DNA of 64,000 bases, from NCBI RefSeq assembly GCF_001548675.1, contig NZ_CP010834.1:62001-126000 (forward strand), in the 5' to 3' direction. The translations under genes were made by a program, and so were the position numbers. The notes under the pieces were generated by a model. It was given only the letters and a program-made list of their open reading frames with translations, searched no databases and was not told where the DNA came from. Positions 1 to 7,943 of the stretch are shown piece after piece (position 1 is the stretch's first letter; each line of letters opens with the position of its first letter). Source of the DNA: Methanobrevibacter sp. YE315. Its GTDB lineage: Archaea > Methanobacteriota > Methanobacteria > Methanobacteriales > Methanobacteriaceae.

Positions 1-1283
1 ATATCATTCACGTAATAGTCATCATGGTCTAGAAATGTTATGTATTCTGTTGTTGCAGCTTTTATTCCAGCATTTCTTGCAGCTCCTGCTCCTAAATGGA
101 AATCGAGAAATATTGTTTTGATGTTATTATATTTTTCAGCATAATTTTTTATTAAATCTATCGATGGTTGGTGTGTTGACGCATCATCTACTAGTATAAC
201 TTCAATGTTTTCGAATCCGATAGTTTGTTTTTTCAAAGAAGTTATGCAGCGATCAATATAAAAGAATTCACAGTTATATACTGGAATAATAACAGAAATT
301 AGATAATTAGATACATCAGGATAAACAACATCATCTCTAAACTTTATTGAATTTCTGTAAAGATCTTCATTTTGATTAATAAGAACATCAAGATTATTTA
401 ATTTTGTTAAATTATGAAAATCAAATTTTGATGAATTATAAATATCAATTAATAATCTAGTATTTGTCCTTCTAGGGCGTTCTTTATCGTGGTATAAGTG
501 ATATAAAGGATTATTTAGTCTAATAATATTATAATCGGAAAAAGTAATGCGTAAACAAAAGTCATTATCTTCACCACCCCATCCTGTATAGGCAGTGTTA
601 TAACCTCCAATATTAAAAAATGATGATTTTCTGCAAAAAAAGAATCCTCCATCAGCATTTATTCTAGTTTCTACTTCTGAATCTACACTATCAAAATCAA
701 CATTAGTATAATCTACATAACCATAAATTTGTTTAACCATTCTATTAAAAGGATAAAGAAAATCAAAAAAGGAGGCAATGAGAGATAGAGATTCATTAAA
801 AATGTCTTTTGGAATTAATACGTCACTATCTGAAATAGCAATATATTCTGTATTACAATTTTTTACTCCTTCATTAATTGCAATTGATTTACAGAATAAT
901 TCACTTGATTCTGTAAATACCAGTTTAATATCTTCAAAAGTATTTGGATCTTCTTTAATAAATTTTTCTACTTTAGAATAGTCATCCTCTTCTGAAATGA
1001 TAATGTGTTTAACCCCTATAAATTTTAAATAATTCACTACTGTTTTTAAATTTTTATTTCTTTTTTCATCATCAGCTGCACGAAATGGTATTACTACTGT
1101 TAATTCATCATAGTTTGGTGGTTTAATTATAGGATTTTCTGAAATAAATCTCTTTTTGGATTCGTTTTCTTTAGATATATTATCTAAAAATATATATCTT
1201 GCAAATAAAGGATTTTTATTAATGTTTTCTTTATAATAACTTGGTTTATTGAATGATTTATTTGTCACGTAATTTTTATTCAT
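1..1283 (-). CDS. Tandem-domain glycosyltransferase family 2 protein, 3' end outside window
   Basis: The reading frame is open from an ATG at 1283 to the window edge (about 427 residues seen); the C-terminus lies beyond position 1. An N-terminal GT-A-like domain (near residues 55-200) contains the segment ELTVVIPFRA. A second GT2 domain begins near residue 310 with SVIIPVYNCEFF and ends at the edge with the acceptor-type motif LDHDDYY. Two GT2 domains in one chain recall bifunctional polysaccharide polymerases, but the sugar is unknown. The start follows a GTGAT ribosome site, five bases after the stop of the paralogous upstream gene, so the two are probably cotranscribed. About 370 bp of its second domain is nearly identical to the paralogue. 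Confidence 0.85.
   Translation of the reverse strand, partial: MNKNYVTNKSFNKPSYYKENINKNPLFARYIFLDNISKENESKKRFISENPIIKPPNYDELTVVIPFRAADDEKRNKNLKTVVNYLKFIGVKHIIISEEDDYSKVEKFIKEDPNTFEDIKLVFTESSELFCKSIAINEGVKNCNTEYIAISDSDVLIPKDIFNESLSLIASFFDFLYPFNRMVKQIYGYVDYTNVDFDSVDSEVETRINADGGFFFCRKSSFFNIGGYNTAYTGWGGEDNDFCLRITFSDYNIIRLNNPLYHLYHDKERPRRTNTRLLIDIYNSSKFDFHNLTKLNNLDVLINQNEDLYRNSIKFRDDVVYPDVSNYLISVIIPVYNCEFFYIDRCITSLKKQTIGFENIEVILVDDASTHQPSIDLIKNYAEKYNNIKTIFLDFHLGAGAARNAGIKAATTEYITFLDHDDYYVND
27..400 (-). repeat. Duplicated GT2 segment, copy 1 (copy 2 at 2008-2378)
   Basis: Roughly 370 bases here and at 2008-2378 are, by eye, over 90 percent identical, with one 3-base indel. They encode the start of the second GT2 domain in each paralogue. 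Sequence outside this block in the two genes is far more diverged, which points to a recent segmental duplication or gene conversion. Confidence 0.8.
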
Positions 1284-1288
1284 TAATA

Positions 1289-3229
1289 TCACTTTAATAA
1301 ATCGTTATAAATTGAAAAGGCTTCCTCATAATTTTTTGTTATGAATGAATTAAAAATAGGAGTATTTTTTTTAGAAATTAAATATGGTTTGTCCTTAATA
1401 ATTTTAAATAAGTCATAACTTTCATCAATAATTATTTTCATATCTTGCCGACTTAAACTAACATTTACTAATTCGTTTATAAAATAATTTAATTTAGTTG
1501 CTATTGTGCTTGTCCTTCTGTCTCTACTGAAATTGATTAAGTATAATTTATAGCATTCATCCATCACGTGAATATAATCAATTAAGTCTTGTTTTGTATA
1601 TTTTAATGTTGCTGATTTGAAATTTTTATCAATACTATTTTTTAATTCAGTAATAACTGAGATTTCATCAATTATTTTTATATTTTTTGCTTTAAATAAG
1701 GTTTTTTCATTAAAAAGTTCTTGATGGCCCATTTTAAAATTATCGTATTTTAGATTATTTTTTAGTAAAAATTTTTTTCTGTAAAATTTATTTCCTGTGA
1801 TTGGAGAGATTTTAAAAACATCCAGGTCTTTGAAACAATTTATCAGGGTTTTTTCTTTATTATTTAAATTTAAAAATTTCCAATTTTGACTTTTTGCGTT
1901 GTTGTTATGCAAATTTATGAAATTTGTTATTAGCATATCGCCATATTCGTTTTCCATGTTGTTGTAGGCTATTTCGCATATGTTATTTATGAAATAGTCC
2001 TCTTGGTCTAGAAATGTTATGTATTCTGTTGTTGTCGCTTTTATTCCAGTATTTATTGCAGCCCCTGCTCCTGAATGGATATCGAGAAATATTGTTTTGA
2101 TGTTATTATATTTTTCACCATATTTTTTTATTAGGTCTATCGATGGTTGGTGTGTTGATGCATTATCTACTAGTATTACTTCAATGTTTTCGAATCCGAT
2201 TGTTTGTTTTTTCAAAGAAGTTATGCAGCGATCAATATAAAAGAATTCGCAGTTATATACGGGAATAATAACAGAAATTAGATAATTAGATGTATCTGGA
2301 TAAACATCATCTCTAAACATTATGGAATTTCTGTAAAGGTCTTCATTTTGATTAATAAGAACATCAAGATTATTATATATTAATAAATTGTATTGATTTA
2401 TTAAATGTTGTAAATCATTTTTTGAAGTAGAATTTATGGATTTTAATTTATAAGAGTAATCATTTACATAAAACAGTGTTGATTCAGATAATATAATTCG
2501 TAATAATAACTCTTCATCGAAATAATAATCTTTTTTAAATGAAGTATTATATGCTCCAAGTTTCATAAGATGTTCTTTTTTACAAAATAGGATATTTGAG
2601 TAATTTAACTCATAATTGTCATTTGTTTTAATATTTTCAAAATTAAAATCATTTATTAATTCTATTTTATTATTTATTTTTTTAACATAATTGTTTGAAG
2701 CATAAACAAAATCATAAAAAGAATCAACTAATGAAAGTGATTGATCAAATGAATTTTTAGGAACCAATACATCGTAATCCATAATAGCAACAATTGGTGT
2801 GATACATTTTTTAATTGCTTCATTTATTGCATTTGGTTTGTTGAATTCATCATGTGACTGAGTGAATAATAAAGAAATGTCATCAAATTTATCTTCCCAT
2901 TTGTTAAATATTTCATTCATTTTAGAATAATCATCTTCTTCAGAAATGATAATGTGTTTAACTCCAATATATTCTAAATATTGTAAAATAATATAAAAAT
3001 TTTCCATTGCTTCATCATTGTCTTCAGAATATCTTACAGGAATAATAACTGTTAATTTATCATAATCTGGTTTGTTAATTTTTGGGTTACAAGAGATAAA
3101 CTGATCCATTGAATAACTTTCTTTCGTAGATGCTTCTAGATGAATGTACACATTAAGTAATTCAGAATTAGATTTTAAGTTAAAAAAAGGCGCCTCCCTT
3201 CTTGGAGATAATTTATCATTATTTATCAT
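1289..3229 (-). CDS. Tandem-domain glycosyltransferase family 2 protein
   Basis: About 646 aa. Domain one (near residues 50-200) carries KLTVIIPVRYSED and a DYDVLVP motif. Domain two (near 315-560) has SVIIPVYNCEFFYIDRC and, where the paralogue has LDHDDYY, a changed LDQEDYF, so metal or nucleotide binding may differ. No signal peptide or membrane segment is visible, so it probably acts in the cytoplasm on surface glycans. The frame is open to a GTG at 3238, but GGTGAT at 3234-3239 reads as the ribosome site, which makes ATG 3229 the better start. It overlaps the 3' end of the upstream methyltransferase-like gene by 11 bases, indicating an operon. Confidence 0.85.
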   Translation of the reverse strand: MINNDKLSPRREAPFFNLKSNSELLNVYIHLEASTKESYSMDQFISCNPKINKPDYDKLTVIIPVRYSEDNDEAMENFYIILQYLEYIGVKHIIISEEDDYSKMNEIFNKWEDKFDDISLLFTQSHDEFNKPNAINEAIKKCITPIVAIMDYDVLVPKNSFDQSLSLVDSFYDFVYASNNYVKKINNKIELINDFNFENIKTNDNYELNYSNILFCKKEHLMKLGAYNTSFKKDYYFDEELLLRIILSESTLFYVNDYSYKLKSINSTSKNDLQHLINQYNLLIYNNLDVLINQNEDLYRNSIMFRDDVYPDTSNYLISVIIPVYNCEFFYIDRCITSLKKQTIGFENIEVILVDNASTHQPSIDLIKKYGEKYNNIKTIFLDIHSGAGAAINTGIKATTTEYITFLDQEDYFINNICEIAYNNMENEYGDMLITNFINLHNNNAKSQNWKFLNLNNKEKTLINCFKDLDVFKISPITGNKFYRKKFLLKNNLKYDNFKMGHQELFNEKTLFKAKNIKIIDEISVITELKNSIDKNFKSATLKYTKQDLIDYIHVMDECYKLYLINFSRDRRTSTIATKLNYFINELVNVSLSRQDMKIIIDESYDLFKIIKDKPYLISKKNTPIFNSFITKNYEEAFSIYNDLLK

Positions 3230-4718
3230 ATGCATCACCGGTTATTTCTTTAATTATCCCTTCTTTTTTTAATTTATCATCAAATCCTAGTTTAGGTATT
3301 CTTTTTTCATCATATCCATGGCAGACATAATGTGCTTCCGGAGTTAAAAGTTTAAACCATTTAAATTCTGATAATTCTCTATTATTTTTGAAATAAAATC
3401 CAACATCTAGCCAGTTATTTTTTATTATTTCATTGAATAATGTCCTGTTTAACTTTAACTTAGCACCATATTTAAATTTAAAAATTATATAAAATTGAGA
3501 TAATAAAATTGAAAATCTTCGCTTTGAGCTCAGTAAATTTATAGAACGTTTATTATAATGTAATTTTTTATTTTTGTATTTTAATTGTTTATCCTTTGTT
3601 TTTATTGTTTTGTTTAATACCCTTCTTTCTTTTTTGAGGTCATTTATTCTATCGATTTTTGTTCTAATTAGTTTGTCTTTTTGTGTTGTTTGTTTGTTTT
3701 TTCGTGTTATTTGTTTGTCTTTTTCTGTTATTGTATAGTTTAATATCCTTCTTTCTTTTTTGAGGTCATTTATTCTATCGATTTTTGTTCTAATTAGTTT
3801 GTCTTTTTGTGTTATTTGTTTGTCTTTTTCTGTTATTGTTTTGTTTAATATCCTTCTTTCTTTTTTGAGGTCATTTATTCTATTGATTTTTGTTCTTAGT
3901 AAATCATTTAATTCTTCGTTATTTTCTCTGATTTCTATTAATAATTCTTTATTGATATAGTCAGTATCATTTTTAAAATAATCATCTGAATCTTCGGCCA
4001 AAGAATTCTTGACAATATTTTTTAAAAGGGTATGTTTTACATGAAAATTTATAAATTCATTGTTTAAATTTTTATTATTATAGTATTTTTTGAAAATATG
4101 ATGATTTTTAAAGTAAATTAATAATATTCCTGTTTTACAATCAATTAATGTTTTTCCAATGTCTAATTCAGAATTTTCTATATAATCTTCAACAGCTGTT
4201 AAAACTCCATTTTTTGGAGTATTTTGGTAAATTGCATGATAAAATTCATCATCAATAACAAGATCATCATAAAGTCGTAATTTTTTCTCATACGTATTTT
4301 GATAACTAAAAGGAATATTATTAAAATGATAATAAGTGTCTCTTCTTTCATTAGGGAAAATTGAATTACATATAAAAATTAAAGGAAATTTATCACAATT
4401 TTTTTCAATAATATTTAATTCGTTATAAACTGTATACCAGTTGGGATTATCATCAATAAATATTGCATCATAATCTTTAAAATTAGTTAATTTATTTAAA
4501 CTATCCTCATTATAAAAAGTGAAATTTACGTTAGTATAATCATTAATAATTTCCTCAATATTGATTTTTGGCTGTGAATCAATAAATATAAGTTCTCCAC
4601 AATTTATCTGAGTATAACTTAAAATATATTTCATTAAATTTTCAGAGTTGCAGCCTAAAAAAATTATTTTTTTTACTTTAAAATCTTTCAATATCTCTAT
4701 TATTTGCTTGTAATTCAT
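3219..4718 (-). CDS. Methyltransferase-like protein with a repeated coiled coil
   Basis: 499 aa. Residues 1-190 look like a Rossmann-type methyltransferase fold (KKIIFLGCNSENLMKYIL, then GELIFIDSQ, then DAIFIDDNPNW), similar to class I methyltransferases found in surface-glycan clusters. Residues of about 265-390 form a lysine-rich coiled coil made of near-identical repeats (RINDLKKERRILN). The C-terminal 100 residues contain a WLDVGFYFKNNRELSEFKWF segment, also seen in cell-surface glycan genes. It is the first gene of a three-gene minus operon with the two glycosyltransferases. The substrate is unknown; the methyltransferase assignment rests on fold-like motifs only. Confidence 0.6.
   Translation of the reverse strand: MNYKQIIEILKDFKVKKIIFLGCNSENLMKYILSYTQINCGELIFIDSQPKINIEEIINDYTNVNFTFYNEDSLNKLTNFKDYDAIFIDDNPNWYTVYNELNIIEKNCDKFPLIFICNSIFPNERRDTYYHFNNIPFSYQNTYEKKLRLYDDLVIDDEFYHAIYQNTPKNGVLTAVEDYIENSELDIGKTLIDCKTGILLIYFKNHHIFKKYYNNKNLNNEFINFHVKHTLLKNIVKNSLAEDSDDYFKNDTDYINKELLIEIRENNEELNDLLRTKINRINDLKKERRILNKTITEKDKQITQKDKLIRTKIDRINDLKKERRILNYTITEKDKQITRKNKQTTQKDKLIRTKIDRINDLKKERRVLNKTIKTKDKQLKYKNKKLHYNKRSINLLSSKRRFSILLSQFYIIFKFKYGAKLKLNRTLFNEIIKNNWLDVGFYFKNNRELSEFKWFKLLTPEAHYVCHGYDEKRIPKLGFDDKLKKEGIIKEITGDAYDK
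3598..3910 (-). repeat. Three tandem coding repeats (coiled-coil unit)
   Basis: A block beginning GTTTAATA(T/C)CCTTC recurs at 3612, 3738 and 3843 on the plus strand, spaced 126 and 105 bases. That is 42 and 35 codons, exactly six and five heptads, so unit changes keep the coiled coil in register. The longer unit holds an extra seven-residue insertion. DNA identity between units is very high, which suggests recent expansion or ongoing recombination. Confidence 0.8.
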
Positions 4719-4740
4719 GATGCACCGATTAAAAATTATT

Positions 4741-4795
4741 CTGAAAATTTGTGTAAAGTATACTGAAATTTGTGTAAAGTATACTGTATTATAAA
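4741..4795 (-). promoter_or_regulatory. Promoter region with 21/22-bp direct repeat
   Basis: This lies upstream of the minus-strand surface-glycan operon starting at 4718. CTGAAA(A)TTTGTGTAAAG followed by TATA occurs twice in tandem (4741-4762 and 4763-4783). A likely TATA box (TTTTATAATAC, read on the minus strand) sits at about 4785-4795, which puts a transcription start near 4765, inside the repeats. The placement suits an operator or repressor site. The rest of 4719-4951 is AT-rich, with no gene seen. Confidence 0.45.
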
Positions 4796-4927
4796 ACCGT
4801 TATTATTAAATGAATATTTATATGTGTTTGTTTTTTTATAAATGTAACGAATTTTTTCAAAAATGCAATATTATTCATTCTATTATCAATTTTGACTTTT
4901 TATTAAAATTTAATAAATACATTAAGA

Positions 4928-4949
4928 ATCTGCATCAAAGGATGCAGAT
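4928..4949 (-). terminator. Hairpin terminator of the coenzyme B/ribH operon
   Basis: A perfect 9-bp inverted repeat (ATCTGCATC / GATGCAGAT) with a 4-base loop lies two bases after the stop of the marker-11 gene on the minus strand. It is followed by AT-rich sequence. Its position and symmetry support a transcript end or RNA-stabilising hairpin. Confidence 0.6.
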
Positions 4950-4951
4950 AT

Positions 4952-5893
4952 CTAATTTTTTTTATCATATGCCTTAACTGCTTCTTCAACATCATTATAA
5001 AGACCTAAAGCAGCCAATGCGCCAACTTTTCCTTGTTCACCAGTAACGGCAATCAATGGTATATCCAATTCTTCTGCAACTTTTTCAGCAGTTTCGACAT
5101 CCATCATTCCGGTTTTGGTGGCAATTGAATATTCCCTTAATTTTTCAGGGATATCCAAACCTTCCAAAATAGCTATTGCTGTTTTGTCGGATAAGGTATC
5201 GCGTTTGAGTATTTCAATAACCCTTTCAATCAGTTTTTCTTTGTTTTCGCTTTCAACAGCAAAAGTAAGGGCAATTGATACACAGTTTTGGGTTTTGTGA
5301 GGGTTATGTGGATATAGTTGGACAATTATATGGTCAATGTATTCAAAACCTTCGCTGGCAAGTTCAACACCTAAATTATGTGCCATAGTCCAGGTAGCTC
5401 CAGCATCTTTTATATCGGTATCATCAACACCGATAACTACTTTTTCAAGTTTAGGGGTCACTACAGTTGCCTTTCCGGCTTTTGAACCTCCTCCCACTTG
5501 AATAAGTTCAACATATTTAACTCCTTTTCCCATTCCTCTGCACATTCCAGCTCCAACACCTGCACCTGCAAGACCGGCATGGGTTACTTTGACTTCATCG
5601 CCGTCGACAATGATTTCGTCGATTCCTGCAGCATTGAAACTAGCTTTCAAATCCAGCGGTGCTGAACCAACATGACATGAATAAACATGTTTATTCCCGT
5701 CACGATAAGCTGAATCGATTAGTTCAGAGTTATTTCTGTATTGATTCAATAGCCAGTGAGATCCGGAGATGCATGGATGATATTCGACGAGTTCCACTTT
5801 ATCTCCGTCTACCATAGTCAAGACTTTTTCGTATGGTGCAATCCATGGATCATTGAATTTTTCTCTTAATTCGTTAGGTTTTAGTATTTCCAT
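4952..5893 (-). CDS. Probable methanogenesis marker protein 11
   Basis: 313 aa. The N-terminal half is glycine- and cysteine-rich (YHPCISGSHWLLNQYR, then GLAGAGVGAGMCRGMGKG). The C-terminal half starts with VVIGVDDTD, the signature of the TiaS-like/DUF1743 fold. This combination matches, from memory, the family called methanogenesis marker 11, found only in methanogens and of unknown biochemical role. It is the last gene of the minus operon, eight bases after ribH, with a ribosome site GATGATT before the ATG. It could instead be another GVDDTD-fold protein, but length and context fit the marker family well. Confidence 0.75.
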   Translation of the reverse strand: MEILKPNELREKFNDPWIAPYEKVLTMVDGDKVELVEYHPCISGSHWLLNQYRNNSELIDSAYRDGNKHVYSCHVGSAPLDLKASFNAAGIDEIIVDGDEVKVTHAGLAGAGVGAGMCRGMGKGVKYVELIQVGGGSKAGKATVVTPKLEKVVIGVDDTDIKDAGATWTMAHNLGVELASEGFEYIDHIIVQLYPHNPHKTQNCVSIALTFAVESENKEKLIERVIEILKRDTLSDKTAIAILEGLDIPEKLREYSIATKTGMMDVETAEKVAEELDIPLIAVTGEQGKVGALAALGLYNDVEEAVKAYDKKN

Positions 5894-5901
5894 GTAATCA
5901 T

Positions 5902-6318
5902 CTAAATTTCTTTTAATCTATCGCACATTTTTACTGCAGCTTCAACAGCACCTTTTGCGTTTTTAACGCGTCTGTGAGCATCTAATCTTGTCATGCCCGG
6001 ACCGGTAATACCGAGTGCTACTGGAGTGTCATATTCTAAAGCCAAATCAGCAATTTTACGTGAAGCATGTTGAGCCACGATTTGGTCGTGGTCAGTTGCA
6101 CCTTCAATTACGGCGCCTAATGTGATAATTGCATCATATTCATCTTTTTGTAATAATTTTTTAATTACAAGTGGCATATCGAACACGCCAGGAACTGCAA
6201 CTACCTTTGTGATTTCACAGTCTCTATTTTTTGCTTCCGCTTTAGCTAATTCTAGCATCATTTGAGTTATATCATAATTAAATTCTGCAACAACTGCTGC
6301 TATTTCGTATTTTACCAT
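5902..6318 (-). CDS. ribH: 6,7-dimethyl-8-ribityllumazine synthase
   Basis: 138 aa, the short archaeal form. It makes the lumazine precursor of riboflavin, and thus of FAD, FMN and coenzyme F420 chemistry, from a ribityl-pyrimidine and a four-carbon phosphate. Visible family motifs are VAEFNYDIT at the N-terminus, VPGVFDMPLVI, the conserved block LGAVIEGATDHDQIV and the basic segment near GMTRLDAHRR. The start has a strong GAGGATGAT ribosome site. It sits between a 38-aa membrane protein gene and the marker-11 gene in a minus operon. Confidence 0.95.
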   Translation of the reverse strand: MVKYEIAAVVAEFNYDITQMMLELAKAEAKNRDCEITKVVAVPGVFDMPLVIKKLLQKDEYDAIITLGAVIEGATDHDQIVAQHASRKIADLALEYDTPVALGITGPGMTRLDAHRRVKNAKGAVEAAVKMCDRLKEI

Positions 6319-6339
6319 TTTATCATCCTCTTTTTTTGT

Positions 6340-6456
6340 TTACATTCCACTATTACTGAAAATTATGAGAAGGAATCCTGCAACCCCACTTACCACCATA
6401 ATGAATATGATAAAAAGTGCTGCCAATTGCATTCTACTTAATTTTTTTAAATTCAT
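6340..6456 (-). CDS. Small single-span membrane protein (38 aa)
   Basis: A short open frame runs from ATG 6456 to TAA 6340. The peptide has a basic N-terminus (MNLKKLSRMQL), one hydrophobic span of about 20 residues rich in I, V, F and L, and a short polar tail ending SNSGM. A GGAG ribosome site lies eight bases before the ATG. The gene fills the gap between the dehydrogenase and ribH in a tightly packed operon, so it is probably translated. No function can be named. The single-span architecture suggests a membrane anchor or small regulatory subunit. Confidence 0.65.
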   Translation of the reverse strand: MNLKKLSRMQLAALFIIFIMVVSGVAGFLLIIFSNSGM

Positions 6457-6471
6457 ATTTTTTATCTCCAT

Positions 6472-7485
6472 TTAATTTTTTAGATTATTTTTAACTTCTC
6501 TAGCCAGTTCCATAGTTGTAGCGGAACCGCCTAAATCACCAGTTAATTTATTAGCGTCATTCAATACTTTTAAAATTGCCGCTTCAAAGTTTTCAGCAGC
6601 TTCATTTTCACCAAGATATCTAAGCATCATAATGGCTGAAAGCATCATAGCTATTGGATTGGCCTTATTCTGACCTGCTATATCTGGTGCTGAACCGTGA
6701 ACCGGTTCAAAAAGCGCTCCATCTTCCCCAATATTGGCGGATGGAATTAAACCAAGTCCTCCAACGAGTCCTGCGCCTTCATCGGATAAAATATCTCCGA
6801 AGAGATTTGTGGTTACAATAACATCGAAGTTTTCAGGCTGTGTTATGAGATACATTGCTGTTGCATCCACATAGAAATCTTCAGCCTCTATATCAGGATA
6901 TCTGCTTGCAACTTCGTAAAATATTTCTTTAAACAAACCGTCACTTTTCTTTAAAACATTAGCCTTATGAACGCCTGTAACTTTATTTTTATTGTTTTCT
7001 TTTGCATATTTAAATGCATAATCGATAATGCGCTCTTCAGCTTCTCTTGTGATAATACGCCTTGCTACTGCACCTTCATCAGTATAACTCTCTTCGCCAG
7101 CAATATATAATCCTTCTGTATTTTCGCGCACAATCATGAAATCGATATTGTCGTATAATGGATTTGTATTCGGATAGGATTTCACAGGCCTTAAATTGGC
7201 GAACATTCTCATTTCCTGGCGTATTTTAACAATGACGTCAGCTGCAGTTTCACCCGCTGCACCGAATAGACATGCATCTGAATTTCTAATCAGATCCAAT
7301 GTTTCGCTTGGAAGTGCAGTTCCATTTTTTTCAAGGCATTCGTCTCCAGCTTCCGCATAAACATAATCGAATTCAATGTCTAAAGCATCTAAAACATATA
7401 TTGCTGCTTCCATTACTTCTTTACCTATTCCATCACCGGGAACCACAGCAATTTGATATCTATCTTTTGTTTTTGAGGTATTCAA
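6472..7485 (-). CDS. aksF: Homoisocitrate / 3-isopropylmalate dehydrogenase
   Basis: 337 aa, NAD-dependent beta-decarboxylating dehydrogenase. Motifs are VVPGDGIGKEV, FANLRPVKSYP, VRENTEGLYIAGEE, TNLFGDILSDEGAGLVGGLG and PVHGSAPDIAGQ. In methanogens this family either makes leucine (LeuB) or extends 2-oxoacids for coenzyme B (AksF). The adjacent small dehydratase subunit has a homoaconitase-like loop, so AksF is the preferred reading, but LeuB cannot be excluded. The start is TTG at 7485, supported by AAGGTGG about five bases upstream; no in-frame ATG precedes the VVPGDG motif. It overlaps the upstream gene by 26 bases. Confidence 0.85.
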   Translation of the reverse strand: MNTSKTKDRYQIAVVPGDGIGKEVMEAAIYVLDALDIEFDYVYAEAGDECLEKNGTALPSETLDLIRNSDACLFGAAGETAADVIVKIRQEMRMFANLRPVKSYPNTNPLYDNIDFMIVRENTEGLYIAGEESYTDEGAVARRIITREAEERIIDYAFKYAKENNKNKVTGVHKANVLKKSDGLFKEIFYEVASRYPDIEAEDFYVDATAMYLITQPENFDVIVTTNLFGDILSDEGAGLVGGLGLIPSANIGEDGALFEPVHGSAPDIAGQNKANPIAMMLSAIMMLRYLGENEAAENFEAAILKVLNDANKLTGDLGGSATTMELAREVKNNLKN

Positions 7486-7939
7486 TTAAACCACCTTGTT
7501 CCAATATCTCTAACATGAATGGAGGCAATTTTTTAAATTCAATGCTTTCTCCATTTTCATTTGTTATGGTAGCATTTTCCATGTCTACTGTTATCTCTTC
7601 TCCATCTTCTACAATTTTGCTAATTCCTGGAGCTTCTAGAAGTGGAACCCCTACATTTGTAGCGTTTCTGTAGAAAATTCTTGCAAATGATTCAGCTATT
7701 ACCGCTGAAACGCCAACACCCTTTAATGCTATTGGGGCATGTTCCCTTGAAGAGCCACATCCAAAATTGGTTCCGGCAACAATGAAATCTCCTTTTTTGC
7801 ATTTTTCATTGAATTCAGGGTCTAAACCTTCCATACAGTGTTGGGATAATCTTTCTTCATCAGTATAAATCAGGTATCTTCCTGGCACAATAATGTCTGT
7901 GTCTATGTCATTTCCAAATTTCCATGCTGTACCTTTCAT
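7460..7939 (-). CDS. aksE: Homoaconitase / isopropylmalate dehydratase small subunit
   Basis: 159 aa, swivel domain of the aconitase family. It begins KGTAWKFGNDIDTDIIVPGRYL and contains the hallmark GCGSSREHAP. The substrate-specificity loop reads YLIY. From memory, characterised Methanocaldococcus small subunits have YLRT in isopropylmalate dehydratase and YLVY in homoaconitase, so this copy probably accepts homocitrate-type substrates in coenzyme B synthesis. It partners the large subunit encoded four bases upstream. It is a full-length cytoplasmic protein. Confidence 0.88.
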   Translation of the reverse strand: MKGTAWKFGNDIDTDIIVPGRYLIYTDEERLSQHCMEGLDPEFNEKCKKGDFIVAGTNFGCGSSREHAPIALKGVGVSAVIAESFARIFYRNATNVGVPLLEAPGISKIVEDGEEITVDMENATITNENGESIEFKKLPPFMLEILEQGGLIEYLKNKR

Positions 7940-7943
7940 ATTA

